A stretch of 6,126 nt of DNA, taken from the NCBI GenBank assembly GCA_018432565.1, contig JAHDSS010000291.1:1-6126 (forward strand). The letters run 5' to 3'. The DNA is from Kiritimatiellia bacterium (lineage in GTDB: Bacteria; Verrucomicrobiota; Kiritimatiellia; CAIQIC01; Lenti-01). The position numbers and the translations under genes were made by a program. Below, piece after piece: positions 1-5,833 of this stretch. The stretch's first letter is position 1. Every line of letters begins with the position of its first letter. A model generated the notes under the pieces. That model was given only the letters and a program-made list of their open reading frames with translations. It had not been told where the DNA came from and did no database searches.

Positions 1-107
1 CCTACCAGGCCCAAAAGCGCGATCTCGGCGCGCAACTGGCCGAAAAGACCCGCTGGAAGAAAATCGGCCAGTGGCAAAAAGACATCCAGAAGAACCGGGA
101 GAAATGA
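1..107 (+). CDS. C-terminal fragment of an unidentified charged protein (5' end outside window)
   Basis: The frame starting at base 3 is open from the window edge to a TGA at 105-107 and encodes 34 residues. The segment is very rich in Lys, Gln, Arg and Glu, with Trp at two places (TRWKKIGQWQK), and reads like an amphipathic or coiled-coil tail that ends in a charged KNREK. There is no recognisable domain, so the function is not assigned. Its stop lies only 7 nt from the stop of the transporter gene on the opposite strand, a tail-to-tail arrangement with no clear terminator hairpin between them. That tight convergence supports a real gene end. The short length visible keeps confidence moderate; the opposite strand is also open here, but in a low-complexity Arg/Pro-rich shadow frame. 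Confidence 0.5.
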   Translation, partial: YQAQKRDLGAQLAEKTRWKKIGQWQKDIQKNREK

Positions 108-114
108 GGCGCGG

Positions 115-2973
115 CTACTTGTCTTCGCGGTTGGCGCGGAACTCGACGCGGGAGAGGATGCGGAGCTGGTAGAGCGTGAAGCCGACGAGCAGGCAGCCGA
201 GCACCCAGGCGGCGGCGGTGGCGGGGCCGAGGCGGAGGAAGATGAAGGCCTTGTAGAAAATATGCAGGCCGGCGACCTCGGTGCGGGCGCCGCCGGCGGT
301 CATGGCCAGAATGTTGGCCTCGGCCTGCCACGAGGCGATGAACACGCCGACGAAATTGATGATCAGCAGGGGCCGCAGGGTCGGAACGACCACGAACAGG
401 ATTTTGTCGGTGAAGGATGCGCCGTCAAGGTCGGCGGCTTCATAGAGATCGTCGGGAATGCCCTTGAGGGCGGCGAGATAAATGAGGCAGCCGGGGCCCA
501 TGCCGGCCCAGAGCATCGGCAGCACGCAGGAAAACAGCGCGGTGCGCGAATCGTCGAGCCAGCGGACGGGTTCGGGGAGGGTGGCGAACAGAAAACTATA
601 GTTATTGCAATAACTATAGTTTTTGGCGGCGCGGAAAATTTCGCCCAGGGGGCCGAGGGGGGCGGCGGCGAGCAGGAGGCCGGCGGCCAGGACGAAGAGG
701 GCGGGCTTCCACAGCTGGTGGTGCAGCAGGCGGCGGGCGAGATGGAGCGTCAGCGCGGCGGCGGCCAGGGAGAGCAGCAGCCAGCCGGCGGCGGGGATTT
801 GCATGACCAGGCGGTTCATCAGGCCGGCTTCGGACGGCTCGTAGAAAGTCTTCCACAGCAGGATGACGACGAGTCCGGTGATGGTCGCGGGCAGATAGAA
901 AATCAGCCGGAAGAGGATTTTTCCGCGCGGGACTTCCTGGAGGAGGATGGCGAGTCCGACGGGCGGCAGGAAGGTCAGGGCGATGACGAGGAAGGAGTAG
1001 CGCGCGGACGTCAGCAGCGCCTGCCACCAGTCGGCGTCCCACAGCAGATTGGCGAAGTTGTCCAGAAACACCCAGGTGGAGTCGCCGAAGATCCGGTAGT
1101 CGTAGAACGCCATCGCCGCGCCGCGGACGAGAGGAACATAGCCCCACACCAGGATGGTCGCCGCCGCCGGGAACAGCAGCAGCGGCACCGGCCAGAAGCG
1201 GCGGAGGCGGTTTATTAATTTATAGGACCGACCCCTTGCGTGAATTACGAGATTACGGGACTGACCCCTTCCCCCGGGCAGGAAGATGCGCACCATGCGG
1301 TGCAGGGCGAAGACGACGGTGGCGGCGAGCAGCGCGAGGAGGCCGGCGGCCGCGGCGCGGCGCCGGGCGAGCTCCCGGGGCTCGACGATCCCCAGCATGT
1401 CGGCATCGGCCTTGCGCCGGGCATCCTTGAGCAAATCCAGGAGCTGGGTGCGGCGGGTATCGATGTCGTCGGCGAGCCGTCCGGCGAGGGCGAGTTCCTC
1501 GGCGTGCCGGATAGGGACGGTGAGAATGTCGTAGATGACGTTGGCGTTGCGTCCGTAGGGCTCGGGGCGGCTGTCGGCGAGCGCGATGGGCAGGCAGTCG
1601 CGCCATTCGGCGGGGATGGTGGAGGCGAGGGAGTCGTAGCCGTGCTCGCGCAGAGTGTCGGGGGGCAGGAAGCGGCCGAAGCCGCCTTCGACGAGATGCC
1701 GGACGCGGATGGCGGCGGCTTCGGGGGAGTTCTGGAAGCGAATGTATTCCCAGGCGGCGTCGCGGACAAGCGGGTTGGTGACGCCGGCGAACAGCCCCAT
1801 CATGCGCGAATTGATTTCGGTGCCGCGTCCGGCGGGGCCGAGGGGCAGCGGGACGATGCCGGTGAGGTCGGGGTTGAGGTTGGCGAAGACCTTCTGGTCA
1901 ATGTAGGAGAAAATCATGCCGAGCTGTCCGCGGCGCCACTTGGTGGAGATGTCGGCGGTGTCCTTGAGGGCGAAGCCGCGGCGGGGCCGTCCGGCGGCGT
2001 CGGTCCAGGGCTCGGAGGTGAGGCGGACGTAGAAGTCGAGGGCTTCGGCGGCTTCGGGGGTGTCGAAGACGGCGCGCCAGCGGTTGTCGGATTCGTCGAA
2101 GACGAGGGCATCGGCGCCGGCGCCCCACAGGAAGGGCATCCAGAGGTAGGACTCGTGCTTGCCTCGGGACAGGCCGAGGGCATAGATGCCGCGGCCGGGG
2201 TCGGCGATTTTCCGGCAGGCCTGGTAGAAGTCGTCCCAGGTCCAGTCGGGGGATGGGGCGGGGACGCCGGCGGCCTCGAAGAGGTCGCGGCGGTAGAGGA
2301 CGACGCGTCCGAGCGGCGGGCCGCCGGGCATGGCCCAGACGCGCATGCGGCCGTCGGGGCCCTTGCGGCGGACGACGGGTTCGATCTTGGGGTGGATGCG
2401 GCGGGCGAGTTCATTGGGGGAGAGCGCGGAGACGTAGCGGTCTTCGGGAAGGTCGAGGGGATGAAGGAAGCCCTGGGAGATGTAGGTGTCGGATTGGCGG
2501 AAGTTGACATAGAGAACGTCGGGGGCGACGTTGCCGGCGATGGCCAGCAGGGTGCTTTCGACACCTTCGACCTGGATGCCGGAAAAGCGGTGGAGGCGGA
2601 GGGAGAGGCACGACAGATCGAGGCGGCCGTAGCGGCCGGGGGCGGCAGCCTGGCGGTCGCGGAGGAGGGCGGGGGCGGCGGCGAGAAAGGCGCGCTGGAC
2701 GGCGAGTTCGGCGCGGGTGGCGGGGTCGGTGCGCGACGGGTCGGGCAGATCGAAGAGGGTAACGTTCAGGACCGGGCCGTTGGTCGTTTCCTCGAGCCAG
2801 CCGGCGCGGGCGGCGGGCAGGGCCAAGGCGGCCAGGAGAAGGACGGCGGCGAGAGCGGCGGGGGAGTGAAATGGGCGGAACGAACCGCGGATTTTCCACG
2901 GTGTGGAAAATATTTTTCCATGGCGTGGAAAACCGGCGGAACATTTTTCCATGGCGTGGAAAATCCGGAACAT
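115..2973 (-). CDS. ABC transporter fusion: extracellular solute-binding protein + MalF-type sugar permease
   Basis: One 952-residue frame (from ATG 2973, stop TAG 115-117) holds two proteins that are usually separate. Residues ~36-58 are a signal-peptide core ending AARA. Residues ~65-490 look like a family 1 solute-binding protein (UgpB/MalE type): APDVLYVN, LYRRDLFEAAGVPAPSPDWTWDDFYQACRKI (about 227-256), FDTPEAAEALDFY, KWRRGQLGMIF and NPLVRDAAWEYIRF. Residues ~539-557 are a membrane anchor, 558-592 a basic cytoplasmic linker, and 593-952 a MalF-like permease. The permease has the EAA loop at 845-868 (EAADLDGAS...P864), which docks the ATPase. The topology is consistent: binding domain in the periplasm, anchor inward, linker inside, permease following. 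Between ~729 and 800, where MalF proteins usually have a short loop, two extra hydrophobic stretches occur (729-746, 756-771). No MalG partner or ATPase is present in the window. The start is uncertain: ATG 2973 lies 5 nt after the dciA stop and ATG 2952 lies inside a palindromic repeat; neither has a Shine-Dalgarno sequence. Substrate is unknown, probably a sugar. Confidence 0.9.
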   Translation of the reverse strand: MFRIFHAMEKCSAGFPRHGKIFSTPWKIRGSFRPFHSPAALAAVLLLAALALPAARAGWLEETTNGPVLNVTLFDLPDPSRTDPATRAELAVQRAFLAAAPALLRDRQAAAPGRYGRLDLSCLSLRLHRFSGIQVEGVESTLLAIAGNVAPDVLYVNFRQSDTYISQGFLHPLDLPEDRYVSALSPNELARRIHPKIEPVVRRKGPDGRMRVWAMPGGPPLGRVVLYRRDLFEAAGVPAPSPDWTWDDFYQACRKIADPGRGIYALGLSRGKHESYLWMPFLWGAGADALVFDESDNRWRAVFDTPEAAEALDFYVRLTSEPWTDAAGRPRRGFALKDTADISTKWRRGQLGMIFSYIDQKVFANLNPDLTGIVPLPLGPAGRGTEINSRMMGLFAGVTNPLVRDAAWEYIRFQNSPEAAAIRVRHLVEGGFGRFLPPDTLREHGYDSLASTIPAEWRDCLPIALADSRPEPYGRNANVIYDILTVPIRHAEELALAGRLADDIDTRRTQLLDLLKDARRKADADMLGIVEPRELARRRAAAAGLLALLAATVVFALHRMVRIFLPGGRGQSRNLVIHARGRSYKLINRLRRFWPVPLLLFPAAATILVWGYVPLVRGAAMAFYDYRIFGDSTWVFLDNFANLLWDADWWQALLTSARYSFLVIALTFLPPVGLAILLQEVPRGKILFRLIFYLPATITGLVVILLWKTFYEPSEAGLMNRLVMQIPAAGWLLLSLAAAALTLHLARRLLHHQLWKPALFVLAAGLLLAAAPLGPLGEIFRAAKNYSYCNNYSFLFATLPEPVRWLDDSRTALFSCVLPMLWAGMGPGCLIYLAALKGIPDDLYEAADLDGASFTDKILFVVVPTLRPLLIINFVGVFIASWQAEANILAMTAGGARTEVAGLHIFYKAFIFLRLGPATAAAWVLGCLLVGFTLYQLRILSRVEFRANREDK
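592..623. repeat. Perfect 32-bp palindrome inside the permease coding region
   Basis: The left half, AAAACTATAGTTATTG, is followed directly by its exact reverse complement, with the centre between 607 and 608 and no spacer. It is strongly AT-rich in a GC-rich gene. It is translated in frame as K784-N-Y-S-Y-C-N-N-Y-S-F794, a composition unlike the flanking Leu/Ala/Arg-rich protein. A TGGCG pentamer occurs at 582-586 and again at 624-628, 42 bp apart (14 codons). This could be a target duplication but is weak in such GC-rich sequence. As RNA it would fold into a near-perfect hairpin within the coding region. Confidence 0.9.
1211..1270. repeat. AT-rich island with two 13-bp direct repeats in the transporter linker (REP-like)
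   Basis: Two near-identical 13-mers, GGACCGACCCCTT at 1225-1237 and GGACTGACCCCTT at 1258-1270, differ at one base and are 33 bp (11 codons) apart in the same orientation. Next to them is an AT-only run of 14 bases at 1211-1224. Between them lies a second small duplication, ATTACG-AG-ATTACG. The surrounding gene is GC-rich, so the island stands out. It is read in frame as residues ~569-588 of the fusion protein, in the linker between the anchor helix and the first permease helix. On the - strand the unit reads AAGGGGTCAGTCC, which resembles repeats that I recall near REP-associated tyrosine transposase genes; that link is from memory and no such gene is in the window. Confidence 0.7.
2891..2963. 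repeat. Three clustered TTTTCCA...TGGAAAA palindromes at the start of the transporter gene
   Basis: Copy A (2891-2911) is ATTTTCCAC-GGT-GTGGAAAAT, with perfect 9-bp arms. Copies B (2914-2932) and C (2945-2963) have 7-bp arms TTTTCCA/TGGAAAA around the 5-nt centre TGGCG. A 21-bp stretch, 2912-2932, is repeated exactly at 2943-2963, and both are followed by CCGG...AAC/GAAC-type sequence. Read on the - strand, the three copies fall in the three different frames of the transporter gene (FHAMEK, FPRHGK, FSTPWK), so the repeat is preserved as DNA or RNA, not as a peptide. Copy C contributes an in-frame ATG at 2952. They could be operators, hairpins acting on transcription or translation, or small mobile repeats. 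Confidence 0.9.
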
Positions 2974-2978
2974 GGGAA

Positions 2979-3377
2979 TCAGGAGGGAGCCTGGCCGGGA
3001 TCGATGGACCAGCGGAGACTGGCGACGGTTTGTTTGCCGAACTGATCCTGAAGGCGGGAGAGGATTTCCTGGGCGGGGGCGCCGCGGAGTTCCATGAGCC
3101 AGGCGGGGTGGGCGACGAATACCGTCAGCAGACGGTTTTCGAGGTGGGCGGGGCGGGTGTGGCGGGCGATCTGCGGGCCGACGATGTTGGGCCAGGCGTC
3201 GGCGATGTTCGTCATATGGACGTGGGCGCCGAGCTTCATGCCGCGCAGGACGCCGTCCACGAATTCGCCGAGAGGGGCGGCCTCGGCGTCCGGGAGGGGG
3301 GGGGCGGGGTCGGCGATGCGGAAGCGCTCGCGGTCGAGCTCCCACTGGCCTTTGTCGTAGCGGCGGCGGCGGTTCAT
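2979..3377 (-). CDS. dciA: DUF721 protein, DciA-like replicative helicase loader
   Basis: The 132-residue protein carries the DUF721 pattern over residues ~36-126: a helix (LGEFVDGVLRGMKLG), then W62-P-N-I-V-G67, then HTRPAHLENRLLTVFVAHPAWLMELR with W93, and the ILSRLQDQFG helix. DciA binds the replicative helicase DnaB and loads it on DNA in the many bacteria that lack DnaC; this is family knowledge, not visible here. The N-terminal 30 residues are basic and then Pro/Ala-rich, probably a disordered extension. ATG 3377 is chosen because AGGA (- strand, 3390-3387) lies 9 nt upstream; an in-frame TTG at 3395 has nothing comparable. It is divergent from ligA, 89 bp away, and its TGA is 5 nt from the first ATG of the transporter gene downstream, so they probably share a transcript. 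Confidence 0.83.
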   Translation of the reverse strand: MNRRRRYDKGQWELDRERFRIADPAPPLPDAEAAPLGEFVDGVLRGMKLGAHVHMTNIADAWPNIVGPQIARHTRPAHLENRLLTVFVAHPAWLMELRGAPAQEILSRLQDQFGKQTVASLRWSIDPGQAPS

Positions 3378-3441
3378 CGGGGGGCATCCTAGCAAAGGGG
3401 GCGGAGGCGGGGGGAGGTTTTTGTTCGGGGGCGCATTGGGT

Positions 3442-3471
3442 TTGAACGGGGCGGGGGGGAGAGATTATGAT
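3442..3471 (+). promoter_or_regulatory. Candidate sigma-70-type promoter overlapping the ligA start
   Basis: TTGAAC (3442-3447) and TATGAT (3466-3471) are separated by 18 nt; each matches the TTGACA/TATAAT consensus at most positions. In such GC-rich DNA this pairing is uncommon. The -10 box overlaps the first ligA ATG (3467), and transcription would start near 3478, next to a second in-frame ATG at 3479. If real, the ligA message from this promoter would be leaderless. Confidence 0.35.
3453..3463 (+). promoter_or_regulatory. Purine-rich Shine-Dalgarno sequence for ligA
   Basis: A G-rich run ending GGAGAG at 3458-3463 lies 3 nt before ATG 3467 by its right edge, about 5-8 nt from its GGAG core. 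It favours 3467 over ATG 3479 as the start, provided that transcription begins upstream of it. The run is long and monotonous, so the match to the ribosomal RNA tail is only approximate. Confidence 0.45.
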
Positions 3472-5611
3472 CCGGGGCATGACAGCATCCTCCAGTCCGG
3501 CCGGGGCGCGGGAGCGCGCGGCGCAGCTGCGCGCGGAGCTCGAGCGCCACAACCGCCTGTATTATGCCGAGGCGGCGCCGGAGATATCGGACCGCGAGTT
3601 CGATGCGCTGCTGCGCGAGCTGCAGGAGCTGGAGGCGGCGCATCCGGAGCTGGCGGCGGCGGATTCCCCGACGCGGCGGGTGGGCGGGGAGCCGCTGGAG
3701 GGCTTCCGGACGGTGAAGCACGCGGTGCCCATGCTGTCGCTGGACAACACGTACAGCCTGGAGGAGATGCGCGAGTTCGACGCGCGGGTGCGCAAGGCGC
3801 TGGGGGAGGAGACGGTGGAGTACGTGCTGGAGCCGAAGGTGGACGGGGTATCCGTCAGCTTGCGCTACGAGCGCGGGGTGCTGGCGCTGGCGGCGACGCG
3901 CGGCAATGGCAAGGAGGGCGACGACATCACGGCGAATGTCCGGACGATCCGGGCGGTGCCGCTGCGGATTTCCTCGGACGCGCCGGTGCTGGAGGTGCGG
4001 GGGGAGGCGTACCTGGGCCGCGCGGCATTTGTGTGGCTGAACGCCGAGCGCGAACGGGCCGGCGAACCGCTGTTCGCAAACCCGCGCAACGCGACGGCGG
4101 GCTCGCTGAAGCAGCTGGACCCGAAGGTGGTGGCGGCGCGCCCGCTGTCTGCCGTGTTCTATGCGACGGGGGAGCTGAACGGCGTGGCGTTTGAAACCCA
4201 GGCGGAGATGCTGCGGGAGCTGGCGCGCCTGGGGTTCCCGGTGGCGAAACTGTGGTGGACGTGCCGGGGCATCGAAGACGTCATCGTCCGGGCGGAGGAG
4301 CTGCAGCGGCGCGAAGGCGAGCTGGACTACGAGATGGACGGGGCGGTGGTCAAGGTCAACTCGTTCCGCCGGTGGCGGCAGCTCGGCACGACGGCCAAGG
4401 CGCCGCGCTACGCCATGGCGTACAAGTATTCCCACGAGCAGGCGCAGACCGTGCTGAAGGGCATCACGCTGCAGGTGGGGCGCACGGGGGTGCTGACGCC
4501 GGTGGCGGAGCTGGAACCGGTCGAGCTGGCCGGCTCGACGATTTCGCGCGCGACGCTTCACAACGAGGACGAAATCCGCCGCAAGGACATCCGCGTGGGC
4601 GATACGGTCGTCATCGAGAAGGCCGGCGAGGTGATTCCCGCGGTGGTGTCGGTTGCGGCGGAACGGCGGCCGCCCGGCGCGGTGCCGTTCGACCTGCCGG
4701 CGCACGCGGGAGGCAAGTGCCCGGTCTGCGGCGGCGACATTTCCCGCGATCCCGAGGCGGCCGCCTGGCGCTGCGAAAACCTGGACTGCCCGGCCCAGAT
4801 CCGCGGACGGATCGAGCACTTCGTCTCGCGCAAGGCGATGGACATCGAAGGCTTCGGCGAAGCGATCATCGAGGCGCTGGCGGGCGAAACGCGCCTGCGG
4901 GAAACCGTGGACGACGGGCTGTTCGGGGCGCGCACCGAAGAGAAGATCCTGCCGCCGGCGGTCCGCGACGTGGCCGATCTGTATGCGCTGACGCCGGAGG
5001 CGATCGAGCTGCGCCGGCCCAACCGCGCGGCCGACGCCAAAAAGCAGTCCATGAAACTGGCGACGAAGCTGTGCGCGGCGATCGAGGCCAGCAAGGGGAA
5101 CGAGCTCTGGCGGCTGCTCCACGGGCTGGGGATTCCGAACGTGGGCGAAGGGCTGGCGCGGAAGCTGGCGGGGGAGCTGGGGTCGCTGGATGCCGTGATG
5201 GCGGCGGACGAGGAGACGCTGGCGCGGATTCCGGACGTGGGCGGGATCGTGGCCGGGAGCATCCGGGAGTTTTTCCGCCACGAACGCAACCGGGCGGTGA
5301 TCGAAAAGCTGCGGCGGGCGGGGGTGCGGTTCGACCGGGTGGAACGGGCGGCGGAGACGGCCAATCCCGACGGGGTGTTTTTCGGGAAGCGGGTGGTGCT
5401 GACGGGGACGCTGGCGGCGTTCACCCGCGAGGCGGCCCAGGAGGAACTGCGGCGCCGCGGGGCGCGCGTGGTGGGCACCGTGGGCAAGACCACCGACCTG
5501 GTCGTGGCGGGGGAAGCCGCCGGCAGCAAACTGGAAAAAGCCCGCGCCCTCGGCATCCCGGTGATGGACGAAGCGGAATTCCGGCGGAACCTGGACGAAT
5601 CCGGGTCCTGA
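3467..5611 (+). CDS. ligA: NAD-dependent DNA ligase LigA
   Basis: This 714-residue protein seals nicks in DNA, joining Okazaki fragments and completing repair, using NAD+ to adenylate itself. All LigA domains are present in order. The NAD-binding Ia region is at ~26-60 (LYYAEAAPEISDREFD). The adenylation domain follows, with the catalytic lysine K124 in EPKVDG. Other nucleotidyltransferase elements are RGNGKEGDD, VRGEAYL, FANPRNATAGSLKQLDPK, DGAVVKVN and TTAKAPRYAMAYKY. The OB fold begins near 333 (ITLQVGRTGVLTPVAELEP). The zinc finger is C418, C421, C436, C441. Helix-hairpin-helix repeats span ~540-600, and a C-terminal BRCT domain ~636-710 (GKRVVLTGTLAAFTREAAQEELRRRGARV). It is longer than E. 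coli LigA (671) mainly because of extra residues after the zinc finger (~473-535). The Ia position that is Tyr in E. coli is F45 here, a mild change. The start could be ATG 3467 or ATG 3479. The gene is divergent from dciA and convergent with the half-ferritin gene. Confidence 0.98.
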   Translation: MIRGMTASSSPAGARERAAQLRAELERHNRLYYAEAAPEISDREFDALLRELQELEAAHPELAAADSPTRRVGGEPLEGFRTVKHAVPMLSLDNTYSLEEMREFDARVRKALGEETVEYVLEPKVDGVSVSLRYERGVLALAATRGNGKEGDDITANVRTIRAVPLRISSDAPVLEVRGEAYLGRAAFVWLNAERERAGEPLFANPRNATAGSLKQLDPKVVAARPLSAVFYATGELNGVAFETQAEMLRELARLGFPVAKLWWTCRGIEDVIVRAEELQRREGELDYEMDGAVVKVNSFRRWRQLGTTAKAPRYAMAYKYSHEQAQTVLKGITLQVGRTGVLTPVAELEPVELAGSTISRATLHNEDEIRRKDIRVGDTVVIEKAGEVIPAVVSVAAERRPPGAVPFDLPAHAGGKCPVCGGDISRDPEAAAWRCENLDCPAQIRGRIEHFVSRKAMDIEGFGEAIIEALAGETRLRETVDDGLFGARTEEKILPPAVRDVADLYALTPEAIELRRPNRAADAKKQSMKLATKLCAAIEASKGNELWRLLHGLGIPNVGEGLARKLAGELGSLDAVMAADEETLARIPDVGGIVAGSIREFFRHERNRAVIEKLRRAGVRFDRVERAAETANPDGVFFGKRVVLTGTLAAFTREAAQEELRRRGARVVGTVGKTTDLVVAGEAAGSKLEKARALGIPVMDEAEFRRNLDESGS

Positions 5612-5625
5612 GCGGACGGCTCAGG
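5607..5625. terminator. Hairpin spanning both convergent stop codons (possible bidirectional terminator)
   Basis: CCTGAGC (5607-5613) and GCTCAGG (5619-5625) are perfect 7-bp arms around the 5-nt loop GGACG. The stem contains the ligA TGA on one strand and the TGA of the half-ferritin gene on the other. A second stem follows at 5626-5640 (CCGGC-GGCAG-GCCGG). Neither is followed by a T-run, so classical intrinsic termination is not shown; the hairpins may instead protect transcript ends. Confidence 0.4.
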
Positions 5626-5833
5626 CCGGCGGCAGGCCGGTGTCCAGCCGGGCCAGCATTTTCCGGATCAGCTCGTAGTGTTTTTCTTCCTCGTTGTGGA
5701 GCCGCAGGAGCAGATCCTTGACGAAGTCCACGTGGCAGCTCTCCGCGAGCTCGCCGTAGAAGTCGCGGGCGCTGGCTTCCTTTTCGAGGGCGGCGTGGAG
5801 GATCTCGGAGGGGGTGCGCAGGCGGGGTTTCAC
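5621..5833 (-). CDS. Two-helix half-ferritin / rubrerythrin-like small protein
   Basis: The 70-residue protein consists of two helices, residues ~8-32 and ~35-62. It aligns with the first half of a rubrerythrin-type ferritin-like fold: the rubrerythrin pattern E-S-Q-A-R-x-x-Y corresponds to E19-A-S-A-R-D-F-Y, and the ExxH motif to E49-E-K-H52. Thus three of the metal ligands of a di-iron site (E19, E49, H52) are present; a full ferritin needs the second pair of helices, which is missing. A two-helix protein could form the four-helix site as a dimer, as encapsulated ferritins do; this is inference. The start is GTG 5833, which overlaps the upstream stop in GTGA. A GAGGAG (- strand, 5850-5845) lies 11 nt before it. 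Binding of iron, another metal or a non-metal role cannot be told apart from sequence. Possible roles are iron storage or oxidative-stress defence. Confidence 0.75.
   Translation of the reverse strand: MKPRLRTPSEILHAALEKEASARDFYGELAESCHVDFVKDLLLRLHNEEEKHYELIRKMLARLDTGLPPA

Noticed and set aside
108..114. Terminator between the two convergent genes at the left end.
   Set aside because: Only 7 nt separate the stops and I see no stem with a T-run on either side.
262..1218. A 318-codon + strand open frame.
   Set aside because: Gly/Gln/Glu-rich antisense of the permease region with no family signature; the - strand frame has clear helices and the EAA loop.
1211..1270. A broken junction or frameshift between two separate transporter genes.
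   Set aside because: The frame runs through without a stop, the linker length keeps the expected topology, and no Shine-Dalgarno plus ATG marks a separate permease start.
2891..2963. CRISPR array.
   Set aside because: Only three copies, palindromic, with spacers of about 2 and 12 bp and no cas genes.
1240..3045. A 601-codon + strand open frame.
   Set aside because: It is a Gly/Ala/Glu/Val-rich mirror of the transporter gene with no domain pattern; antisense shadow typical of GC-rich DNA.
2974..3552. The open frame of the transporter continues upstream on the - strand to 3552, adding about 193 residues.
   Set aside because: The extension is Arg/Pro-rich, runs antisense or out of frame through dciA and the intergenic region, and precedes a clear signal peptide; stop codons are simply rare in this composition.
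3389..5281. A 630-codon - strand open frame.
   Set aside because: Arg/His/Leu/Pro-rich antisense of ligA, whose own frame has every expected motif.
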